64,000 nucleotides of DNA from Roseovarius atlanticus. Lineage in GTDB: Bacteria; Pseudomonadota; Alphaproteobacteria; Rhodobacterales; Rhodobacteraceae. The position numbers and the translations under genes were made by a program. This document shows positions 17,609 to 26,386 of this stretch, piece after piece; the stretch's first letter is position 1; the number at the start of each line of letters is the position of its first letter. Location: assembly GCF_001441615.1 (NCBI RefSeq), contig NZ_LAXJ01000002.1:62001-126000 (forward strand), given 5' to 3'. The notes below the pieces were generated by a model. It worked only from the letters and a program-made list of their open reading frames with translations. It was not told where the DNA came from and did no database searches.

Positions 17609-18616
17609 TTAGACCGACAACCGTGCCGCGTGGCTGCCGCGCTCGCGATAGGGCGTCGTGTCGTAATGCGACCGGTAGCATTTCGAGAAATGCGACGGCG
17701 AGGCAAAGCCGCAAGCCAGTGCCACGTTGATCACCGTCATGTCGGTCTGCATCAGCAGGTTGCGGGCCTTTTGCAGGCGCAGTTCCATGTAGTACCGCTT
17801 GGGCGACCGGTTGAGATAGCGCCGGAACAGCCGTTCCAGTTGCCGCGTGGACATCGCCACCTCCTTGGCCAGGATCGCGGGGCTGATCGGCTCCTCGATA
17901 TTGCTTTCCATCATCTGGATGACCTGGCTCAGCTTGGGATGCCGCACGCCGATCCGCGTGGGCACCGACAGGCGCTGCGTGTCCTGGTCGGTGCGGATCG
18001 AGGAATAGATCATCTGGTCTGCGACCGCGTTGGCCAATTGCTCGCCGTGGTCGTCGGCGATGAGTTTCAGCATCAGGTCGATCGACGAGGTGCCGCCCGC
18101 CGTCGACATGCGGTTGCCATCCACCACGAAGACCGACTTGGTCAGTTCCACCTCGTCGAACTCTTCGATGAAACTGTCGTGGTTTTCCCAGTGAATCGTC
18201 GCGCGCTTTCCGTCCAGCAGTCCGGCTTTGGCCATGACGTAGGACGCGGTGCACAGCCCGCCGATCCGCGGCCCCCGGCGCGCCTCGCGGCGCAGCCAGT
18301 TCAGCATCTTCTTGGTGGCCGCCTTCTGGATATCGGCCCCGCCGCACAGAAGGACGACATCCTCGCGGCGCAGCTCGTCAAGGTCGATATCCACCTTGAA
18401 CCGCGAGCCGGCAGAGCACGAAACCGTGCCTTCTGCATCGGCCTCGCCCGACATGACCCATTCATACAGGGTTTCGCCGGACATCCGGTTGGCGATACGC
18501 AAGCAGTCCAGCGCCGAGGCAAAGCTCAGCAGCGTGAAATTGTCCAGCAATACGAAAACGAAACGTTTCGGCCCGGATGCGGGGTCGCCGCTCGTTTTTT
18601 TCGCTTCCGCGCGCAT
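17609..18616 (-). CDS. GlxA-family AraC/XylS transcriptional regulator
   Basis: This 335-aa regulator has an N-terminal class-I glutamine-amidotransferase-like (DJ-1/PfpI) sensing domain (about 17-205: FVFVLLDNFTLLSFASALDCLRIAN, GGLCTASYVMAKAGLL with a Cys at the nucleophile elbow, WENHDSF) and a C-terminal AraC helix-turn-helix pair (about 225-325: SPAILAKEVAMSTRQLERLFRRYLNRSPKRYYMELRLQKAR ... ALACGFASPSHFSKCYRSHYDTTP). Known relatives control choline, carnitine, arginine or glyoxylate metabolism; the ligand here cannot be read. It is divergent from the DAHP synthase gene. Confidence 0.85.
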   Translation of the reverse strand: MRAEAKKTSGDPASGPKRFVFVLLDNFTLLSFASALDCLRIANRMSGETLYEWVMSGEADAEGTVSCSAGSRFKVDIDLDELRREDVVLLCGGADIQKAATKKMLNWLRREARRGPRIGGLCTASYVMAKAGLLDGKRATIHWENHDSFIEEFDEVELTKSVFVVDGNRMSTAGGTSSIDLMLKLIADDHGEQLANAVADQMIYSSIRTDQDTQRLSVPTRIGVRHPKLSQVIQMMESNIEEPISPAILAKEVAMSTRQLERLFRRYLNRSPKRYYMELRLQKARNLLMQTDMTVINVALACGFASPSHFSKCYRSHYDTTPYRERGSHAARLSV

Positions 18617-18784
18617 GTTCGCTACTCCCAGCGCAGTGGCGTATCGGTCAGGTCTTTCACGAAAACCCGGAGATTGGCAAGAGAGCCGCAGTCAATTTCC
18701 GACATAATCCGTCGAACCCGTATGGTGTCCGCGGGCTGGCTTTAGTATAGACGGGTCTCGAAATTCGATGAGCGGAGAAGAACG

Positions 18785-20155
18785 ATGAGCACTTGGCAGA
18801 AGTCTGACTGGCGCAGCAAGCCGCGGATCCAGATGCCCGACTATACCGATGCAGAGGCCCTGCACGCGGTCGAGTCGAAGCTGTCCAAATATCCGCCGCT
18901 GGTGTTTGCAGGAGAAGCCCGGCGCCTGAAGAAACAGCTTGGCGCGGCGTCGCGGGGCGAGGCGTTCCTGTTGCAGGGCGGCGATTGCGCCGAGGCGTTC
19001 GACCAGTTCTCGGCCGACGCGATCCGCGACACGTTCAAGGTGATGCTGCAAATGGCGATGGTGCTGACCTATGGCGCCAAGGTGCCGGTGATCAAGGTCG
19101 GCCGCATGGCGGGCCAGTTTGCCAAGCCGCGTTCGGCCCCGACCGAGGTCGTGGATGGCATGGAATTGCCCAGCTACCGCGGCGACATCATCAACGAGCT
19201 GGCCTTCACCCCCGAAGCGCGCATTCCCGACCCTGCGAAGATGCTTCAGGCCTATACGCAGGCGGCGGCCACGCTCAACCTGATACGAGCCTTTTCGACC
19301 GGCGGGTATGCGGATGTGAACCAGGTGCACGCCTGGACGCTGGGTTTCACCGATGGCGAAAAGGCCGAGCGGTATCGCGAAATGGCGTCGCGCATTTCCG
19401 ACACGCTCGATTTCATGCGTGCGGCGGGCGTGGACAGTGCCAGCGCCCACACGCTGCACACTGTGGAGTTCTACACCTCGCATGAAAGCCTGCTTCTGGA
19501 ATACGAAGAGGCGCTGGCGCGGGTCGACTCGACCTCGGGCAACTGGCTGGCGGGGTCGGGCCACATGCTGTGGATAGGCGACCGCACGCGGCAGCCGGAT
19601 GGCGCGCATGTGGAGTTCCTGCGCGGCGTACTGAACCCGATCGGCCTGAAATGCGGCCCGACGATGGAAACCGACGACCTGAAAAAGCTGATGGCGACGC
19701 TGAACCCCGACAACGAGGCGGGGCGCCTGACGCTGATCGCGCGGTTCGGCGCGGGCAAGGTGGGCGAACACCTGCCGCGCCTGATCAAGACCGTGCGCGA
19801 GGAGGGGACCAACGTCACCTGGGTCTGCGACCCGATGCATGGCAACACGATCAAGTCGGCCTCGGGCTACAAGACGCGGCCCTTCGAGAGCGTGCTGCGC
19901 GAGGTGCAGGACTTCTTCGGCGTACACCGCGCCGAGGGCACCACACCGGGCGGCGTGCATTTCGAGATGACCGGCCAGGACGTGACCGAATGCACCGGCG
20001 GCGTGCGAGCCGTGACCGAAGAGGACCTGTCGGACCGCTACCACACGGCGTGCGACCCGCGGCTCAATGCGTCACAGGCGCTGGAACTGGCCTTCCTTGT
20101 GGCGCAGGAGCTGTCGGACCTGCGCGAAAGCCGGGCGGACCAAAAGGTCGGCTGA
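18785..20155 (+). CDS. aroF: Class II 3-deoxy-7-phosphoheptulonate (DAHP) synthase
   Basis: The enzyme condenses phosphoenolpyruvate with erythrose-4-phosphate to start the shikimate pathway. At 456 aa it is the plant/Mycobacterium-type class II enzyme: [24 protein letters not shown] (metal Cys), [53 protein letters not shown], and [17 protein letters not shown]. The window also encodes AroQ (31571). A strong terminator follows the stop, so transcription appears to end here. The gene symbol varies between species. Confidence 0.95.
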   Translation: MSTWQKSDWRSKPRIQMPDYTDAEALHAVESKLSKYPPLVFAGEARRLKKQLGAASRGEAFLLQGGDCAEAFDQFSADAIRDTFKVMLQMAMVLTYGAKVPVIKVGRMAGQFAKPRSAPTEVVDGMELPSYRGDIINELAFTPEARIPDPAKMLQAYTQAAATLNLIRAFSTGGYADVNQVHAWTLGFTDGEKAERYREMASRISDTLDFMRAAGVDSASAHTLHTVEFYTSHESLLLEYEEALARVDSTSGNWLAGSGHMLWIGDRTRQPDGAHVEFLRGVLNPIGLKCGPTMETDDLKKLMATLNPDNEAGRLTLIARFGAGKVGEHLPRLIKTVREEGTNVTWVCDPMHGNTIKSASGYKTRPFESVLREVQDFFGVHRAEGTTPGGVHFEMTGQDVTECTGGVRAVTEEDLSDRYHTACDPRLNASQALELAFLVAQELSDLRESRADQKVG

Positions 20156-20178
20156 AACGCCACCGGCAGGACACATCG

Positions 20179-20209
20179 AAAAGGCCGGCGCAAATGCGTC
20201 GGCCTTTTT
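20179..20209 (+). terminator. Rho-independent terminator after DAHP synthase
   Basis: AAGGCCGGCGC-AAAT-GCGTCGGCCTT followed by TTT, 24 nt past the stop at 20155. Confidence 0.9.
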
Positions 20210-20300
20210 GCGTCCGGGATCAAGAAGACGGGTGCAATCCATCGTTCGCCTTCGCAAGCGAAGGCGTTGAACAGTTCGGAATGGCAGGCCTAGCGCCGCC

Positions 20301-20417
20301 TTAGAACCAGCTTTGCACGCCGCGCGATGCGCCGGAGATGTCCCGGCCCACACCCTCGATCGTGGCACAGCCCGACAGGGCCGCGGCGATCAGCGCGAAA
20401 ACAGCGATTTTCCTCAT
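20301..20417 (-). CDS. Entericidin A/B-family small lipoprotein
   Basis: A 38-aa protein: MRKIAVFALIAAALSGCATIEGVGRD and onward to GASRGVQSWF. It has a short signal ending in a lipobox (LSGC) and the family core GCATIEGVGRDI. Entericidins are outer-membrane lipoproteins, described in E. coli as a toxin/antidote pair tied to stationary-phase lysis. Only one copy is present, and most single copies in alphaproteobacteria have no proven role. It starts 28 bp downstream of the YejA-like gene stop and may share its transcript. A hairpin without a U-tract (CGCCTTCG/CGAAGGCG, 20247-20266) lies downstream. Confidence 0.8.
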   Translation of the reverse strand: MRKIAVFALIAAALSGCATIEGVGRDISGASRGVQSWF

Positions 20418-20445
20418 GATATCTGCTCGATGTTACTGTCGTTTT

Positions 20446-22278
20446 TTATTGTTCACTTGCCTCAGACCACCAGACCTCGGGGAGGAACCAGATCCCGTCC
20501 CCGTAGACCGGCAGTCGGTCGGCAGGATATTTCAAGTCGCTAAGATGCGCAATCCTGCCGACGGCATAGGCGTGGATCGGAATGACATAGCGACCTGAAA
20601 TCAACACCCTGTCCAAGGCGCGGACAGCGGCGGTGAAATCTTCGCGGCTGGTGGCGTTCAGCATCGTGTCGATCATCGCCTCGGCGGCCGGGGATTTCAT
20701 GCCCATCACGTTCCGGCTGCCGGGGATGTCGGCATATTCTGCCCCCCAGTAATAGATCTGCTCGTTCCCGGGGCTGAGCGAGAAAGCGCGGCGGAAGAAT
20801 GTGAGATCGAAATCGAAATTCTGCTCGCGCTCATTATACTGCGCGGGGTCGGTGGTTTCGATTTTCAGGTCGATCCCCAGGCGCTCCAATGCCTGGGCGT
20901 AGATCTCCATGTAGGTCGACGCCTGTTGCAACAGGCCGTCCTGCTGCAAGAGCACCGTCAGGCTGAGCGGCTCGCCCTCGGCATTGCGCAACTCGCCGTT
21001 CTCGACCGTCCAGCCGGCCTCGTTCAGCAGGTCCATCGCCTTGCGGATATTGCCGCGATTGCGCTTGGTGCCGTCGCCCTGGGGCACGGTGTAGCCTTCC
21101 AGCGCGCCAGGCAGAAGCGTGTCGGCGTAAGGCTCCAGCAACTCGCGCACGCGGCCCGTGGCGGGGCCGTCGCGCATACCCAGTTCCGAGCCAGAGAAAT
21201 ACGAGGTGATGCGCGGCTGCCGCCCGCCGGTCAGCGTGTCGTTGATATACTCGAAATTGAAGGCCAGGATCAGCGCCTCGCGCACGCGCCAGTCGTCCAG
21301 CGGCGCGCGCCGGGTGTTGAAGACGAACCCGGTCATGCCCGAGGGCGTGCCCTGCGGGATCTCGGACAGCGTGACCGCACCCGATTGGACCGCCGGAAAG
21401 TCGTATTGCGTCGCCCATCTCTCGGCGTTGAGTTCCCGCACGTAAGATATGGCCTGGGCCTTGAACGCCTCTTTCATCACGGCATCGTCGCCGTAGAACT
21501 CGATGCGGATCTCATCGAAATTGTTGGTGCCGCGCCGAAAAGGCAGGTCGTTGCCCCAGTAATCGGGATTGCGCCGCAGGGTCACGTGACGCCCGACCTC
21601 GTAATTCGCCACCACATAGGGCGCCGAGCCGATGGGCACGTCCGCGAGCGCGGCTTGGGAAAACTCCTTGCCCTCCCACTGGGCCTTTTTCAGGATCGGG
21701 CGCAGGCCGGCGATGAGGGCCAGTTCGCGGTCCTCGGTGTTGAAGTTCAGCCGGACGCTGCGGGGGCCTGTGGCCTCGATCTTTTCGACCTTCTGCCAGA
21801 AGCCGCGATAGCGGCCGTGCCCCTCTGTGCCGATGGTCTCGTACGACCAGATCACGTCCTCGACCGTGACGGGCGTGCCGTCCGAGAATGTGGCCTCGTC
21901 GCGCAGCGTGAATTCGACCCATTTCCGATCCGGGCCGGTCTCGACCGATTCGGCCAGAAGACCATAAAGCGAGAACGGCTCGTCATAAGAGCGGCCCATC
22001 AACGCTTCGTGCGTGAGGTAGCGCAACTGCCAGGGCGGCTCGCCTTTCTGGACGAACGGATTGAGACTGTCGAAGCTGCCGACGTTGCCGCTGACCAGCC
22101 GGCCGCCCTTGGGCGCGTCAGGGTTGGCATAGGGCAGGGACACGAAATCTGGGGGCAGGGCGGGGTCGCCGTACATAGCTATGCCATGCGACGGCTCGGC
22201 CATGGCGGGCGCGGCCACCAGACCGGCGCCGAGAATCGCGATTGCGCGCAGCGCGCGGTGGAAAAAATCTGGTCCCAT
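20446..22278 (-). CDS. YejA-type peptide ABC transporter periplasmic binding protein
   Basis: A 610-aa family-5 solute-binding protein with a signal peptide (to about AMAEPSHG). Typical YejA-like sequence follows: ALPPDFVSLPYANPDAPKGGRLVSG...FDSLNPF, LRDEATFSDGTPVTVEDVIWSYETIG, NPDYWGNDLPFRRGTNNFDEIRIEFYGD, and a C-terminal half with NEQIYYWGAEYADIPGSRNVMGMKSPAAEAMID. In E. coli YejABEF imports microcin C and peptides. No yejB, yejE or yejF gene is next to it, so the permease must be elsewhere or this is an orphan binding protein. Confidence 0.88.
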   Translation of the reverse strand: MGPDFFHRALRAIAILGAGLVAAPAMAEPSHGIAMYGDPALPPDFVSLPYANPDAPKGGRLVSGNVGSFDSLNPFVQKGEPPWQLRYLTHEALMGRSYDEPFSLYGLLAESVETGPDRKWVEFTLRDEATFSDGTPVTVEDVIWSYETIGTEGHGRYRGFWQKVEKIEATGPRSVRLNFNTEDRELALIAGLRPILKKAQWEGKEFSQAALADVPIGSAPYVVANYEVGRHVTLRRNPDYWGNDLPFRRGTNNFDEIRIEFYGDDAVMKEAFKAQAISYVRELNAERWATQYDFPAVQSGAVTLSEIPQGTPSGMTGFVFNTRRAPLDDWRVREALILAFNFEYINDTLTGGRQPRITSYFSGSELGMRDGPATGRVRELLEPYADTLLPGALEGYTVPQGDGTKRNRGNIRKAMDLLNEAGWTVENGELRNAEGEPLSLTVLLQQDGLLQQASTYMEIYAQALERLGIDLKIETTDPAQYNEREQNFDFDLTFFRRAFSLSPGNEQIYYWGAEYADIPGSRNVMGMKSPAAEAMIDTMLNATSREDFTAAVRALDRVLISGRYVIPIHAYAVGRIAHLSDLKYPADRLPVYGDGIWFLPEVWWSEASEQ

Positions 22279-22601
22279 TTGGGCAACAATCCTGCTCAGG
22301 CCTTATTTGTCTGAGCATCGAGGTTAATGGTGGATTTACGTCTTTTCAAACTTTTAGCTTGGATCATCACGGCGAATTGCGTATAAAGGGGGCACTGCTC
22401 GATAGGTTTCTTGCCTGTATGAAACCTGCCTCAATAACTTAACGCCGGCCTTGTGCCGGCGTTTTTTTTACGCGAACGGCAGTTTTTTCTCAACATCACG
22501 AACATGCGCCCATATGCGCCGAAACCCGTGTATGGCAGGTTTTCAACGACCCGCGAAACACGCTAGGTCTGGCGCGAAAGTTAACGAAAGGGTGCTGCAT
22601 C
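22279..22601. other. Divergent gap yejA-like / hbd with an orphan + strand terminator
   Basis: This 323-bp gap holds promoters for the two divergent genes and, on the + strand, a hairpin plus terminator module (22404-22469) that no protein gene explains. Confidence 0.5.
22385..22470 (+). ncRNA. Candidate small RNA ending in a perfect terminator
   Basis: A perfect 7-bp stem AGGTTTC/GAAACCT (22404-22410 and 22421-22427, 10-nt loop) is followed by a short single-stranded stretch. Then comes a perfect 9-bp terminator AACGCCGGC-CTTGT-GCCGGCGTT with a run of eight T at 22462-22469. Only an unconvincing open frame precedes it on this strand. A TATAAA box lies at 22382, with no good -35 at ideal spacing. 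The size and layout suit an Hfq-dependent sRNA, and hfq is present at 48672. No known family is recognised. Confidence 0.45.
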
Positions 22602-23375
22602 ATGTCTCTCGCTGGAAAAACCGCCATCGTCACCGGATCGACCTCGGGAATCGGTCTGGGAATCGCCACCTCTTTGGCCGAAGCCGGGGCACGCGTGGTT
22701 CTGAACGGACGGATCGCCCGGGATGAATGTGAGGAATGCGCGGAAAGAATTCGTAAAGACACCGGCGCGGAGGTGGTGTTCATCGCCGCCGACATGAGCG
22801 ACCCCGCCGCCTGTCACCGTCTGATCGACGAGGCGGGCGGCTGCGATATCCTGGTGAACAACGCAGGCGTGCAGCACGTGGCGGGCATCCCGGACTTCCC
22901 GGCCGAGAAATGGGACCAGATCATCGCCGTCAACCTGACTTCGGCCTTTCACACCACCGCCGCCGCCCTGCCGGTGATGCGCGAGCGCGGCTGGGGCCGG
23001 GTGATCAACATCGCCAGCGCCCATGGCCTGACCGCGAGCCCGTTCAAATCAGCCTACGTGGCGGCCAAGCACGGGCTGGTGGGGCTGACCAAGGTGACGG
23101 CGCTGGAGACGGCGGAGGAGCCGATCACCTGCAACGCGATCTGCCCGGGCTACGTGATGACGCCCTTGGTGGAAAAGCAGATCCCGGACACGATGGAGAA
23201 ATACGGCATGGGCCGCGAGGAGGTGATCCGCGAGGTGATCCTGGAAAGGCAACCGTCCAAGCAGATGGCGACGGTGGAGCAGATGGGCGGCACGACCGTC
23301 TTTCTGTGCTCGTCCTCGGCCGAGCAGATCACGGGCACGACGATCAGCGTGGATGGCGGCTGGACGGCTCTGTGA
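22602..23375 (+). CDS. hbdH: 3-hydroxybutyrate dehydrogenase
   Basis: This 257-aa short-chain dehydrogenase interconverts 3-hydroxybutyrate and acetoacetate with NAD, in polyhydroxybutyrate turnover. The cofactor motif is TGSTSGIGLGIA, NNAGVQHV follows, the catalytic Ser is in INIASAHG, and Y-x3-K is in SAYVAAKHG. The subgroup signature NAICPGYVMTPLVEKQIPD is typical of the 3HB dehydrogenase group. The patatin-like gene follows 104 bp later with dispersed repeats in between, and the two are probably cotranscribed. Confidence 0.93.
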   Translation: MSLAGKTAIVTGSTSGIGLGIATSLAEAGARVVLNGRIARDECEECAERIRKDTGAEVVFIAADMSDPAACHRLIDEAGGCDILVNNAGVQHVAGIPDFPAEKWDQIIAVNLTSAFHTTAAALPVMRERGWGRVINIASAHGLTASPFKSAYVAAKHGLVGLTKVTALETAEEPITCNAICPGYVMTPLVEKQIPDTMEKYGMGREEVIREVILERQPSKQMATVEQMGGTTVFLCSSSAEQITGTTISVDGGWTAL

Positions 23376-23384
23376 CCGGGCCAT

Positions 23385-23470
23385 CCGAGGGGCCAGCCCC
23401 TCGGGCTCACCTGGTTTTCCGAGGGGCCAGCCCCTCGGGCTCCCCGGGATATTTTCGGCCAGAGAAAGAG
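23385..23470 (+). repeat. Dispersed palindrome pair plus GGGATATTT-GGCCAGA box
   Basis: CCGAGGGGCCAGCCCCTCGG occurs twice (23385-23404 and 23419-23438) and is followed by GGGATATTTTCGGCCAGAG (23446-23464). The same combination follows tsf at 30079-30163. The end of the module (AGAGAAAGAGG) supplies the ribosome binding site of the patatin gene. Confidence 0.75.
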
Positions 23471-23478
23471 GACGTGAC

Positions 23479-24498
23479 GTGACCGCAAAGCGGATCAATC
23501 TGGGATTGCAGGGCGGGGGCGCACACGGGGCCTTTACCTGGGGGGTGCTTGATAGGCTTCTGGAAGAGGAAGACGTTGAAATCGCAGGCATTTCCGGCAC
23601 CTCTGCCGGCGCGCTGAACGGTGCTGCGCTGAAGGCCGGGTTGTTGGCCGGGGGCCGGGACGGGGCACGCGAGAACCTCGATTGGCTCTGGGCACAGATG
23701 GGGGCGGTGGAGGATTTCCGGCTGCCCGCGTGGATGGCGGGCCGGTTGCCCGGGATCGGCACCTTCAGCGACGTTCTGGAACTGTCGCCGGCCTATACTC
23801 TGGCCGATGCGGCAAGCCGCGTAATCTCGCCCTATGCCTATGGGCCGTTCTACGCGAACCCGTTGCGGCGGGTGGTGGACCGGTTCGAATACGACAAGGT
23901 CTGCAAGATCTGCGAGCCGCAGTTCTTTGTCGGCGCCACCAATGTGCATACCGGCAAAATCAGGGTATTCGAGGGCGACGCGATCACCTCGGACAGCCTT
24001 TTGGCCTCGGCGTGCCTGCCGACGCTGTTTCAGGCCGTCGAGATCGACGGGGCGCATTACTGGGACGGCGGATACAGCGGCAACCCGGCGCTTTTTCCGT
24101 TGTTCCGCAAGGGGTTGCCCGACGACGTCGTGGTCATCAACATCAACCCGCTGGTGCGGGACGAGGTGCCGAAATCGCCGCAGGAGATCCAGAACCGGAT
24201 CAACGAAATCAGCTTTAACGCGGCCTTGCTGCGAGAGTTGAGGGCGATCCATTTCGTGCAGAACCTGATCGATACGGGCGTGATCGCGGAGGGCGCGATG
24301 AAGCGCGTCCGGGTTCACATGATCGCCGATGACGACCTGATGCGCGAGCTGTCGGTGGCCACGAAACTGGTGCCGAGCCCGCTGGTGCTGGACCGGCTGA
24401 AGCGGGCCGGGCGGGCGGCGGCGGAGCGGTTCCTGGAGACGGATTTCGAGCATGTCGGGCAGCGCGACAGCGTGGACCTGGCGGAGATGTTCGGCTGA
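23479..24498 (+). CDS. Patatin-like phospholipase
   Basis: A 339-aa lipid acyl hydrolase with a Ser-Asp dyad. The oxyanion-hole motif GLQGGGAHGAFTWG is near residue 8, the nucleophile elbow is GISGTSAGALNG, and the catalytic Asp is in WDGGYSGNPALF. I start at GTG 23479 (VTAKRINLGLQGGG), which has AAAGAGG upstream; the open frame extends back into repeat DNA. The link to 3-hydroxybutyrate dehydrogenase suggests a role in storage-polymer or lipid turnover, but the substrate cannot be read from sequence. Confidence 0.9.
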   Translation: MTAKRINLGLQGGGAHGAFTWGVLDRLLEEEDVEIAGISGTSAGALNGAALKAGLLAGGRDGARENLDWLWAQMGAVEDFRLPAWMAGRLPGIGTFSDVLELSPAYTLADAASRVISPYAYGPFYANPLRRVVDRFEYDKVCKICEPQFFVGATNVHTGKIRVFEGDAITSDSLLASACLPTLFQAVEIDGAHYWDGGYSGNPALFPLFRKGLPDDVVVININPLVRDEVPKSPQEIQNRINEISFNAALLRELRAIHFVQNLIDTGVIAEGAMKRVRVHMIADDDLMRELSVATKLVPSPLVLDRLKRAGRAAAERFLETDFEHVGQRDSVDLAEMFG

Positions 24499-24511
24499 GC
24501 GTGCGAATCTT

Positions 24512-24586
24512 AGGTTAACATGGTCCGAGGCCGGTAATACGCGTCGGTATCACGTCGGTATTCCTGTCGGTATCGCGTCGGTGCCA
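24512..24586 (+). repeat. Phased CGTCGGTA element, copy B
   Basis: AGGTTAAC (24512-24519), 22 bp, then CGTCGGTA units beginning at 24542, 24553, 24565 and 24576 (steps 11, 12, 11), ending GTGCCA at 24586. It lies in the convergent gap between the patatin and DUF502 genes. Copy A is at 11836-11909 with the same internal distances. Confidence 0.75.
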
Positions 24587-24643
24587 GCGACCGGCGGCCA
24601 GAATCAACACGCCGTTCGCCGCATTAACCAATCGACATCCTTT

Positions 24644-25387
24644 TCAGTGTTCCGTGTCGGGCGGGATCGCCTTGCCGTTCTGCCCCGGATAGACGAGGCC
24701 TGCGGAGATCACCAGCTTGGCCGCGTCCTCGATCGACATGTCCAGCTCGATCACGTCGGAGCGCGGAAAGAACAGCAGGAAGCCCGAGGTCGGGTTCGGC
24801 GTCGTGGGCACGAAGACGCTAAGCAGGTCGCCCGACATCTCGGCCTTGTCGGCGACCTCGCCCTTGGCCTGGGTCGAGATGAAGCCGACGGCCCAGATGC
24901 CCTTGCGGGGGTACTGGATCAGGCAGGCTTTCTCGAAACTGCGCTCGGACTGGGCAAAGACCGTCTCGGCGATCTGCTTGACGCCGGAATAGATCGAGCG
25001 GACGACAGGCATCCGGTCCACCAGGCTTTCGCCGTAGCGGATCATCGAACGGCCGATCAGGCCCTTGGCGATCCAGCCCACGAAAAGCGTGAACAGAAGG
25101 AAGACGATCACGCCCACGCCGCGGATGTTGATGCGCACCCAGTCGGCCTCGTCGGGACGGGTGTTGCCCAGGATGAAGCGGTTGATCAGGTATTCCGGCT
25201 GGTAGGTGTCGGGCACGAAGGGCAGCACGACGCCGTCGACCCAGCCCACCAGCGTCCAGATCAGCCAGATGGTCAGACCGATGGGCGCGATGACCACGAT
25301 GCCGGTCAGGAAACTGGCGCGGAGCCCCGCGAACCGTCCGGGTTTCTTGGGCGGGGGTGCGGGATCGTCGTCGAAAGGGGTGTTCAT
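24644..25387 (-). CDS. DUF502 family inner-membrane protein
   Basis: This 247-aa protein has a Pro-rich cytoplasmic N-terminus, two membrane segments (about 24-48 FLTGIVVIAPIGLTIWLIWTLV; about 90-110 GVGVIVFLLFTLFVGWIA) and a C-terminal soluble domain with the family motifs MPVVRSIYSGVKQIAE and SVFVPTTPNPTSGFLLFFPRSDVIELDMSIEDAAK. The biochemical role is unknown. It is the last gene of the psuK-psuG-DUF502 run on the minus strand, 63 bp after psuG. Confidence 0.88.
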   Translation of the reverse strand: MNTPFDDDPAPPPKKPGRFAGLRASFLTGIVVIAPIGLTIWLIWTLVGWVDGVVLPFVPDTYQPEYLINRFILGNTRPDEADWVRINIRGVGVIVFLLFTLFVGWIAKGLIGRSMIRYGESLVDRMPVVRSIYSGVKQIAETVFAQSERSFEKACLIQYPRKGIWAVGFISTQAKGEVADKAEMSGDLLSVFVPTTPNPTSGFLLFFPRSDVIELDMSIEDAAKLVISAGLVYPGQNGKAIPPDTEH

Positions 25388-25450
25388 GAAAGCCTTCGGG
25401 GTTCTGGTCAGGCGATATCTAGGCGCTTCACCGAGGCGCTACAACGGATT

Positions 25451-26386
25451 TCACGGCTTGGCGCCGGTTTGATCCGCATCCCCGAGACAGGTGGCGATTT
25501 TCGCGGCAAGCCGGGCATTGTTGACAACCAGCGCGATATTGGCGTCGAGCGATCGGCCTTGGGTGAGGGTGTAGATACGGTCGAGCAGGAAGGGTGTCAC
25601 GGCCTTGCCGGTGATGCCCTTGGCCGTGGCCTCGCGTGTTGCCTCTTCGATGATGGGGATGATTTCCGCGGCGGGGATCTCAGCCTCGGCCGGAATCGGA
25701 TTGGCGACAAGCTGTCCCCCCGGCAGGCCAAGGGCCGCGCGGGCGAGATGCGCGCGGGCGATGGATTGCGGATCATCGAGCCGCAGAGGCGCGGGCATTT
25801 CCGAGGTGGCGGACCAGAAGGCGGGCAGACTGTCCTGTCCGTAGGCGATGACGGGCACGCCGAGGGTTTCCAGCACTTCCAGCGTCTTGGGCAGATCGAG
25901 AATGGCCTTGGCACCGGCGCAAACGACCGTGACGGGGGTTTGCGCCAATTCCTGAAGGTCGGCGGAGATGTCGAAGCTTGTCTCGGCGCCGCGATGCACG
26001 CCGCCGATGCCGCCGGTGGCGAAGGTGGCGATGCCGGCGGCGTGGGCCGAGATCATGGTGGCGGCGACCGTGGTGGCGCCGGTGCCGCCGGTGGCGATGC
26101 AAACGGCAAGGTCGGCGCGACTGAGCTTGGCGACATTTTGCGCCCGGGCGAGGGCTTCGAGGCGGGCCTCGTCAAGACCGATATGCAGCTGTCCGTCCAG
26201 CACGGCGATGGTCGCCGGGATGGCGCCCGCGTCGCGCACCGCATCCTCGACCTGCCATGCGGTTTCCAGGTTCTGCGGATAGGGCATCCCGTGGGTGATG
26301 ATGGTGCTTTCCAGCGCCACGATGGGGCGGGCCTCGGCGCGGGCGGCGGCAACCTCGGGCGAATAGTGCAGCGGCAGGGTGGTCAT
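25451..26386 (-). CDS. psuG: Pseudouridine-5'-phosphate glycosidase
   Basis: PsuG (311 aa) splits pseudouridine-5'-phosphate into uracil and ribose-5-phosphate. Signature stretches are VALESTIITHGMPYP, ATIAVLDGQLHIGLD, LAVCIATGGTGATTVAATM, FATGGIGGVHRG, VVCAGAKAILDLPKTLEVLET, and LLDRIYTLTQGRSLDANIALVVNNA. Its ATG overlaps the psuK stop (ATGA), so the two are translationally coupled. Both pseudouridine degradation steps are therefore encoded; no dedicated transporter is adjacent. Confidence 0.95.
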   Translation of the reverse strand: MTTLPLHYSPEVAAARAEARPIVALESTIITHGMPYPQNLETAWQVEDAVRDAGAIPATIAVLDGQLHIGLDEARLEALARAQNVAKLSRADLAVCIATGGTGATTVAATMISAHAAGIATFATGGIGGVHRGAETSFDISADLQELAQTPVTVVCAGAKAILDLPKTLEVLETLGVPVIAYGQDSLPAFWSATSEMPAPLRLDDPQSIARAHLARAALGLPGGQLVANPIPAEAEIPAAEIIPIIEEATREATAKGITGKAVTPFLLDRIYTLTQGRSLDANIALVVNNARLAAKIATCLGDADQTGAKP

